Part shown: positions 56,294 to 64,000 of the stretch, piece after piece
Layout of the letters: the number at the start of each line of letters is the position of its first letter
Position numbering within the stretch: position 1 is the first letter of the stretch
NCBI GenBank assembly: GCA_000181795.3
Contig: CM012954.1
Location: 9,706,786 to 9,770,785 of the forward strand
Direction of reading: 5' to 3'
Source: Trichinella spiralis
Taxonomy: Eukaryota > Nematoda > Enoplea > Trichinellida > Trichinellidae
Length of the DNA: 64,000 nt
Made by a program: the position numbers and the translations under genes
The notes under the pieces: generated by a model
The model's database searches: none
The model's input: only the letters and a program-made list of their open reading frames with translations
What the model was told of the DNA's origin: nothing

Positions 56294-59200
56294 TAGAGCG
56301 AAACATGCTGACAACGTTTACGTACCATTTCCTCCTCCTCCTCCTTCTCCTCCTGTTGTTGTTGTTCTGCTTCTTCTTCATCTACTATACTTCTTTTCCT
56401 TTTTTTTCATCTTGACAGCTGCATTGCAGCGAATGGAATGGAATGGAAAGAACGAACGGCAATGCTGTTGTGCAGACGTTCGTTTCTGTCGGTCTGATCG
56501 ATCACCGTATGCCTCTCAATCATTGATGTGATCTTTTTCTGCGGTTCTGCTCTGGCAATGCTTTAATCCCCACAGCAAAGCCAAAAGCGCACAATCAGAA
56601 GGGGTTTGGATAGTCAGGCATGAAAATACGCGTAACGTACAAAAATAGAAAATACCTTCTTCTTTCTCAACATATTTAAACCACAAACCCACAGATATGT
56701 ATTATATGTCTGCATAGTTCAAAAAAAAATATTCCATTTTCGAATTTTCCCTATTGTAAAATTATTATTTTGTTTAAATTTTTACTTTTTTAAAAACTAA
56801 TCTAATATTTAATTCAGTATTTCTACTAAAAGTGATCTGCTCCACTCTTAACTACTACTGTATGATGATTAAGTAAGAGTTATTTTTTGTTGTTTTTTTC
56901 TGCAAATTTTTCTTCTTTCACAACATTGACGTAAAATTTAGATGAAGAAGCTGATTTTTTTTCTTATTTTTTGACTGACAGTCATGCATTTGTTTTGTTT
57001 GAAATTTTATTTATTTTCTTTCTATTTCGGTAACTAGTAAATGGTAAATAATATGCGTGAACACCAATATATTATAATGATCATTGAGGAAAAAAATGGG
57101 GGGGGGGGAGGGAATTAATTTTTCATATAATTAATATATATCTGTGTTTCTTTATGCATGTAGAAAGGAGAAATTTATTTATTTATTTACTTATTTACGA
57201 TAAAAGAGAGGCAAAACAAGTAATGTTCCATCAGTGAATGATATTTGGCATATATTCGATGGGAAGGAACTTGAATGACGATAAGTGGTCGTCGTTGAAG
57301 TTCATCAGGGGATTCACCGTCCGGTCATATGAAGATTGATCAGCAGGCAAGCAGTGTTTGATTGGACCGTGAAACGGTTCCGGGCTCTGTACTGTCTAGG
57401 GATTGAACACAAGAGTCGTCAGTCAAAAATTGACTTGGTTATTTTCTTCTTTTGACTTCATCATGCAATCAGGCAATTTCTGTGAAGCGTCGATGTGTCA
57501 AAGTAGATGGACATGAAACTACGCCCACGCAATGCTTAACACTGCTCTTATACCGTTCGGCTTGCATGGACGGAAGCGGAGTTGCTGCTAAACGGACGGA
57601 CGAATTTGCCGAGAGGCTGCCTGCTTGCCTGCCTTTCAATCGATCGATCACTTAATCGTTAATAGCATTTGCCAATTTTGGCAGTCTCCACCATTTTCTT
57701 CAACTCTTTATCTGTATATATGTATATGTATATAGATAAAGAGAGATCCATATGCAAATAATACACACACAGATATAGATGTGGATATTAGCTTTCTAAT
57801 TTTTTATTATATAATTCATTTGAGCATCATTGTTATTTTTTGTTTTTTTATTTCAAGGTTTTATCATTCGTTGTTTCATTTATCTGTATTTCTGTTGTTG
57901 TTTTCGTCTTCTCTTTGCCACTTGTATATCAGTTGATGAGGAGCAAATTAACGAATTCAGTGTTGCAAGGACAGACGCTGCAAATGCTTCATTTTATCGA
58001 GATTTTTAATCGTTTCTTCGTGACAAATTAATTTTGATATACTACGATGCTGTTTTTGTCTGTTAAAAAATCAGAGTGATTATTTTTTGGATATTTTTTA
58101 GCTTATGAAATTCTTGCAACGGTTCTTTTTTCTTCCAAAATCTTACTAACCAACTTTACCCAGTAGCACTACTTTACAGTTCTGTAGACGATGATTGCGA
58201 TTGAAAATTATTGATTTAAAAAAAATTAATAGCAGAGCTTCGGAAATGTTCATATTTTCATTTTTCATTTTCCTTTTGCGCTAGTATATTTGTAAAATTT
58301 ATACAGCAGTGTGTGTTTGTGAAAATTGATTAGAATTGCTTTGAAGAGAATTGAATGATTGTCGTGCAACAATCAGTTTTATAACATATTTATTTATATA
58401 AACTTTTATGCTAATTGAAAGATTTTATAAATATTTATTTGATAATTAATTCGAAATTTAAAGATATGTTGTGGTTGTAATGATTTTTTCGTTGCAGCTT
58501 ACTGAAATTTTATGCGTTAACTTCTCTGATAGCTGTGAATGTAATGGGCAAAAAATAGCTACAAACAAATCAGCCTTAGCATTACTTTAATGCAACAGTG
58601 AGCTGTTGGTCTTTTAAAGATAAGTTCGCTATTAGCCTTCAGCATAGTGAAAATTTTTTTCCCAACATTCTTCCCACGTTTTTAGTTGTATGCAACGTAA
58701 TTCACAATTGTTTCCAGTGACTTTTGCAAACAGTTAATTACTTGCAACTTTTATCAATATACTACAAATTTCTTGCTCTGTCTCAGGATTGGATCGAAAA
58801 TTGAAATTTCATTTCCACTGAATTTTTATCTTTCATGAACGGATTCTTTTCATCGGTAGCAAAATATCAGTTTCGTTGAACAAAGTGTGTAATGTTGAAA
58901 ACAACGTGTAATGAAAGTCGTCTAAATGCACCATATTTATTTCCCATATTTAAACATTTACTTGTAATATTGTATTCGTTATTCATTTTTTCAAGATTTT
59001 CAAGATTCATTACAGTTATATTTACATTTTAGATATTTTTCAATTTCCCATTTTTGAAAGAAATGCAACTTGTTGTTATGCGTTGTTGTCCACTTTTAAG
59101 CACACTGCTGGTGGCGATTTGAAGCACTTGTAAGTGAACTGCTTAAAATCTTGGGGCACTGTTAAAATTTTAAATAAACAAATTGCTCAGCCAAAACATG

Positions 59201-60639
59201 CATGTAATGCAATATAGAAGAGAGAGGAACTGATTTCTCTAATCGTTATTTAAAATTTAGTCATACTATTGGAAATGATTTCCGGATTTGAATATTATTG
59301 TTGTTTTAAACTGCAATCGTATTTTCATATTCTATTTTTATATTAAGCTTAAAAACATAAACAAACAGTGAACAATATGGAAAGTTGCCCGAAGAAAAAA
59401 AAATAGACTTGAGATTATGTTAGTTTCATATAAATGAAACATTTTCAAAGTTAATGTCCTTGAACTAGTCTTGTGAGAGCAGTTAAAAAATTGACATGCT
59501 CAATTTGCTAGAAGCTTTCTGTCAAATTAGCAACTCTTTGGAAAAAAGCCAATTGGCAGTTGGTGCTCGAGTAGATAAGCCGTAGACTGACTGCTTTTTA
59601 ATACTTTGCACAAATTCTGTAAGTTATATTGCAAAACAATATATGTATATAACAAATATACGCAATTGTAGTGTATTTATTATTTTAATCTTCAACAGGA
59701 AATTTGCATTTATTTTTATTAAGCTTACTGATGTTAAATTAAGCTGTGTTCTATTCTTTGTGTTTGTGTGTTTTATTTGTGCATATGTTGTGCTTCTTTA
59801 TCAGATCAGTTAATTATCCTACACAGCTGTGTGCATGAAGTGTTGTAATCTGAAATTAATATATTAGAATTGATGATATGAACAAGATTGATAGTTATTC
59901 CTTTTATACGTTGGAAAAATTACAAATCTATTTCGAAACGAATCTAGGATTACTGTATTGTATTATAAAAGTATTCCAATTTATAAAGCAATAATTCAAG
60001 CAGACAGTTTTTGCAATATTATTAATCCAAAGTTCTTATCTGTAGAAAATAACATGGGCATCATTTTTTTTGCAAATTATGCACATTATAATTTATTTGC
60101 ATTTGCGCGTTAGTAAGATTGTTATACTTAAAGGTGCATACATTACATTATATTCGTTTCTGATTATATATGTATGTATGTATGTATGTGTGTGTATTTA
60201 TTTATTTATTTATTTATATTGTTAATTATATATGATAATGAGAAATTGCATGAGACAGAAAAGTAATGGTTGATAATAGTATAGAGATAATTAGGGTAAC
60301 GATGATGACAGTAAATGATAATTAATAGGAATTGTTAGTTTGACAGTTATAGATTTGAAACAGTATAACCAAGTTTAGCTGTTAGCTGAGATGGAGTAAT
60401 GTTGTTTACAAATTTTGTCGCTGTCATGCAGTGCAAGTAAGATCAGATTCGACTTGCACATTGATGCGGCAATAATGAAAACGACGGGTTCGAGAAAGCT
60501 GTCAATTGTGATTATATGGTTTTAGAATTTAAGCTTTCAACTAACTGAACTGTTCTCATGTAAATAATATATTCAGTTTCAGCTTTTAGTTTTGTACAAT
60601 ATTAATAACACATCTATTGCTATATTTTCATAATTTCAC

Positions 60640-60643
<4 letters not shown>

Positions 60644-60688
<45 letters not shown>
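60644..60688. repeat. TA dinucleotide microsatellite
   Basis: More than 20 uninterrupted TA units in the gene-poor region. Confidence 0.95.
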
Positions 60689-60690
<2 letters not shown>

Positions 60691-62807
60691 ATTTTTTGTT
60701 GAAAACAATTGTTTGTTTGAGCTGTTTGTTTAATTGAAGAGTAGTAGTAGCAGTTGCACATGTTATAGAATTTGACAATAGGGAAATTGTGATTTTGAAA
60801 GGTTTGGTTAATTCTGTGATAAGCTAACTGATCGAAAGCTAGAAAATGTGTTAATGATAATTGCAGGCAGTAAACATGAAAATAGGCAACAGTTGGCGTG
60901 TGAGAATAGACAGACAGACACAACAGCTGAGGTTGTAAAATGCATTTTCAGATTTTTTTGAACGATTTCATTTCTTACACAAAAAATGGGGATGCAATCT
61001 TATTTCTTCACTTGCATAGAATCTTCTCTGAATGTATTTTTCTGTAAATAATTTTTTTCACATTTTCTGCTGTATGTTTTATGAGAAAACATTCAATTAT
61101 TACACTAAATAATGATCCAGTAGATAGTATTATTTATTGTTTTTCATATAGTATGTTTTATCATCGGTCATGTTCATTAGCCTAGCTAGCTGGTGAAATA
61201 GCTGTTCATTGTGATATGTTTTTATTCAAATTCATTATGGTCCATCCAACTGGCTTTTCTTACATGTGTTTCGATTATTATTTGTACAGGCACAATTGAC
61301 CAGTTCACATCTAGCATATTATTATTATTATTATTATTTATTATTTTCTTCACTTCACATAACAGTAGTTTAATAGTGGTATAAGTTGAAGCACGCAACG
61401 TAGAAGATGAGTGATTGTTTGTTAAAAAGAAAGTACAACTGACTGACATTTAACTAGTATATTTCTTGTTATAACTGCATCATTGAAACTGTACAAGTGC
61501 GCTTGTTTGTTGATTTATTATTGCAATTGTTATAATTTCGATAATAGTGGGAAAACGTTACTACTATGCAAATGTAGCATTTGATTTAATGTATGAACAT
61601 AATAATAATAATAATTGTTAACAACAAATTGATTTGATTGTAATATTGAAAAATGAAAGAATGAATATACAATTCATGAAGGAAAACTTGATCAAAATAT
61701 ATACTATTATTGCAATTGTGTATATTTACTTTAAATACTAATTATTCATTGTCATTCAATTGTACTGTTGCATCTTGCAGTAGTAGTTGTTGTAATTTCA
61801 ATTTACATTAATAACTAATTTCCACAACGTGATGTTTGCTTATTGTTTTGTGTTGTATTTAAGCTTAGTTTGTAATAATAACTATTATAGATTATGTTAA
61901 TATGATAAAAACTCTTAGTGTTATATATATATAATTTTAATAATAATTTTATGCAAATATATTGTTGCTGTTGCTGTATATCTTTTCTGTATGATTACTG
62001 GGAACCACACCTTATTAATAATATTTTATGCAGTGCTTTTGGATGAATGTTTGTGCTTAGTGCTGACTAGTATTTTTTTTTTATAAATTTACTCTAGAAA
62101 ATAGTAAAGAAAACTTTTTTAAATGTGACGTACGAAAGCATTTTCATAGTTGTGTATCCTTCCTGTTGACATTATTCAAGTGTATCAGTATTTTTTTTGA
62201 TTTCAAATTGTATTGTACTTTTCTTTTGAAAATTAATACTTAATTTTGTGCTAATAAGAAGATTTTTTTATTGTTGTTCTGTAGAATAATCACATTTATG
62301 TATATTGTATTTAACACATACTACTCTAACATTAAAATATTTATAATAATTTATAAATATTTACAACATTAATTTAAATAACTTGAATAAATTATTAGAT
62401 TTTTTTTATTATTGATCATGATGACGATGAGCATTAGAAAGTGAAATTAAATTAGTAATGTTTCATTTTTTCATTTATCATCATCATTCATTTATATATT
62501 AAAAGAGAATTTTGTTATTATTGATTTCATGTGAAACATTTTAATTGTGAAGAAAATTTTTTTTAATATTTTGAAAAATTGCTAAAAATTGATTTTTTAG
62601 ATAAATAAATAAAAATACTTCATCATATTGAACATGGAGTTTTTTTTATTTAAATTTTAATAAGTATATACTTTGAAGGTCCATTTTATTTTATTTCATG
62701 TAAAAGATGATAGTAGTGTAATAAGTCACGAATTATTTATTATTCGAATTAGTAGAAAAAATAGTAAATGTTGATTGTAGTGGAATAAGAAATTCTGAGA
62801 AGCGATG

Positions 62808-62850
62808 ATGAAGAAGGAGGAAGAGGAGGAGGCGGTGGGGGAGGAGGAGT
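62808..62850 (+). repeat. Purine-rich GGA/GAGG tract
   Basis: AAGAAGGAGGAAGAGGAGGAGG followed by CGGTGGGGGAGGAGGAG; strand-asymmetric purine run, a possible nuclease-hypersensitive or GAGA-type element. Confidence 0.7.
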
Positions 62851-62957
62851 TATACAAGATGATGGTGAAAAAGAAAGTTGTGCAGGTGCTTATACAATGT
62901 CGGTTGTTTTTCTAGTTTTCATTGATCGATTAGCTTTTTCTGTCATCCAGTCAATGT

Positions 62958-63057
62958 AACTAGCTAACTAGCCATCTAGCTAGCTAGCTAACTACTAGCT
63001 ACTGGCTGGCTGCTAGCCAGCAAGCTGCTAACTAGCTTGCTGGTTTTGCTGTTGGCT
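62958..63057 (+). repeat. CTAG/GGCT low-complexity tract, second copy
   Basis: TAGCTAGC units, then CTGGCTGGCTGCTAGCCAGCAAGC. It contains several perfect short palindromes. Its reverse complement shares CTAGATGGCT and TAGTT.GCT words with the tract at 56223-56293. Confidence 0.7.
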
Positions 63058-63196
63058 ATCAGTTTGCTTAATGTCTTTCGGTTAACAGACTTAATTTTAC
63101 AGAGCATGTACAATTTTATCAGTATTTAATAGGGATAAAGATTGTAGTTTCTGGTGTGTTTTACCTGCTGCTGTCGTTTGGTTTATTGCAAAGTTG

Positions 63197-63219
63197 ATCG
63201 GTCGGTCGGTCGGTCGGTT
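63197..63219 (+). repeat. GGTC tetranucleotide repeat
   Basis: TCGGTCGGTCGGTCGGTCGG, five to six units. Confidence 0.85.
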
Positions 63220-63936
63220 GTTAGCTTATTCTTGTGTTATTTATTGATCAAAGTTTGCTATTTAACGCTATGCATAGCTTCCTGCATAGCTTCCGCAGGG
63301 AAAGGGAAATGCTGTAGTAATATTTAGATGATTTTATATCGTCTGACCATTGACTGACTGACTGTTTTGCTTAACTCTTCGTCGTCTGCATAATCGACCG
63401 CGAACTGTGTGGATAAATTGAAGTCGATTGAAAAATGCTGCTTTATTTGAACAACAACAATCATCATCAATATGCATACATTTACTAATTTTAATTTTAC
63501 TTTCTGTTTATTTACTTATTTCATCTAATATTAACTTTTGTTCTGTTGTTGTTGTTGTTGTTTTGCTGATGCTTCAGCTTGGGTTTGTGAAAATGAATGC
63601 TTGACAATTTTTATCATAGCACCACCGAAAGCATCCAAATCAGTGGAAAAGAATCGGCAATAATAAGATCTGTTTCATTTCACACAAATAATTATCCCAC
63701 AATAATCAGTAAATGAAATTGAGGAATATAATAAAAGTGAGAAATAATAAATATCAAGAAATTTATGAATATCAAATAAAAGTTCAAAAAAGAAAATTCG
63801 TCATTCAATATAATTTTATCTTAAAAATAAGTTTCATTAAAAAACATTCAATCAAAAAAAACAACACCAAATTCATCAAGCAGTGAACGATAATTTCAGC
63901 ATTGGCAATAGCAGCAGTAAGTAATTTCTCACATAG

Positions 63937-64000
63937 ACTTCAATAGACATGCATCACCCAAAATTAGCCGACAGGGGTCGATGCAAGAGTCGAATCCACC
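63937..64000 (+). CDS. Possible 5' coding exon of a gene running off the right edge
   Basis: After a TTTCTCACATAG acceptor the sequence is GC-richer and open to the window end in two frames. One, entered from the acceptor, reads FNRHASPKISRQGSMQESNP and has an in-frame ATG at 63981. The other starts at ATG 63949 (MHHPKLADRGRCKSRIH). The first looks more like real protein. Too short to identify; the product and even the frame are undecided. Confidence 0.35.

Larger units (their letters stand above)
44478..63936. other. Gene-poor AT-rich region of about 19 kb
   Basis: No exon chain could be built. The + strand is T-rich over long stretches, as nematode introns are on their sense strand. Islands of more balanced composition stand out at about 51290-51600, 53630-53720, 54240-54440, 56440-56620 and 57260-57660 and are candidates for cis-regulatory modules or non-coding first exons. 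Simple repeats and one 195-bp duplication are listed separately. Confidence 0.45.

Noticed and set aside
63970-64000. tRNA T-arm-like AGAGTCGAATCC at the edge
   Set aside because: Lacks the GTTC core, and no acceptor or anticodon stem can be drawn upstream.
1-64000. CRISPR arrays, bacterial-type operons, rRNA or tRNA genes
   Set aside because: No regularly spaced repeats and no conserved RNA gene sequences were seen; the genes are spliced and eukaryotic.

Overview
The window is AT-rich nuclear DNA from an animal, most likely a nematode. All genes but two are split by short GT-AG introns with T-rich TTTCAG-type 3' splice sites. Several start codons sit a few bases after a lone 3' splice site, as expected for spliced-leader trans-splicing. 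One gene encodes a MEC-3-type LIM-homeodomain protein, a class I know from nematodes. I cannot name the species. Exon models were built by hand from reading frame, phase and splice consensus; every multi-exon model listed closes in frame.

Left part (1-10 kb): three + strand genes with signal peptides. One is a helical secreted protein of no family I recognise (593-2359). The other two (2836-4721 and 7581-9886) share a cysteine / IRxS / NLKT / NPE core and look like distant paralogues. A weak retroelement-like fragment lies between the first two. Then come the mec-3-like gene (10599-13330, +) and, tail to tail with it, a CNNM magnesium transporter-type gene (13943-18685, -) containing an 18-nt microexon.

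Middle (20-45 kb) is the gene-dense part: HflX/GTPBP6 GTPase (+), a five-finger C2H2 protein (+), UCHL5/UBH-4 deubiquitinase (-), PRPF38B splicing factor (-), a CRAL-TRIO/GOLD lipid-transfer protein (-), an oxysterol-binding-protein relative (+), SURF6 ribosome biogenesis factor (-), SDHAF4 (+), two tandem paralogous secreted prepropeptides (-), and a SAM-domain protein (-). PRPF38B and UCHL5 lie head to tail with 218 bp between them and could be an operon.

Right part (44.5-64 kb): a desert of about 19 kb with no convincing gene. It holds simple repeats, a diverged 195-bp direct duplication carrying an inverted ATGCAAA pair, several GC-richer islands, a possible TATA promoter with a CAACAA-rich leader, and perhaps the first coding exon of a gene that runs off the right edge. 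This looks like the regulatory or intronic territory of a developmental gene lying mostly outside the window.

The most promising undescribed item is the pair of tandem prepropeptide genes at 40.4-42.3 kb. They share exon phases, a furin-type RxKR cleavage site and a GNVxFW motif in the predicted mature chain. No tRNA, rRNA, CRISPR or intact transposon was found.
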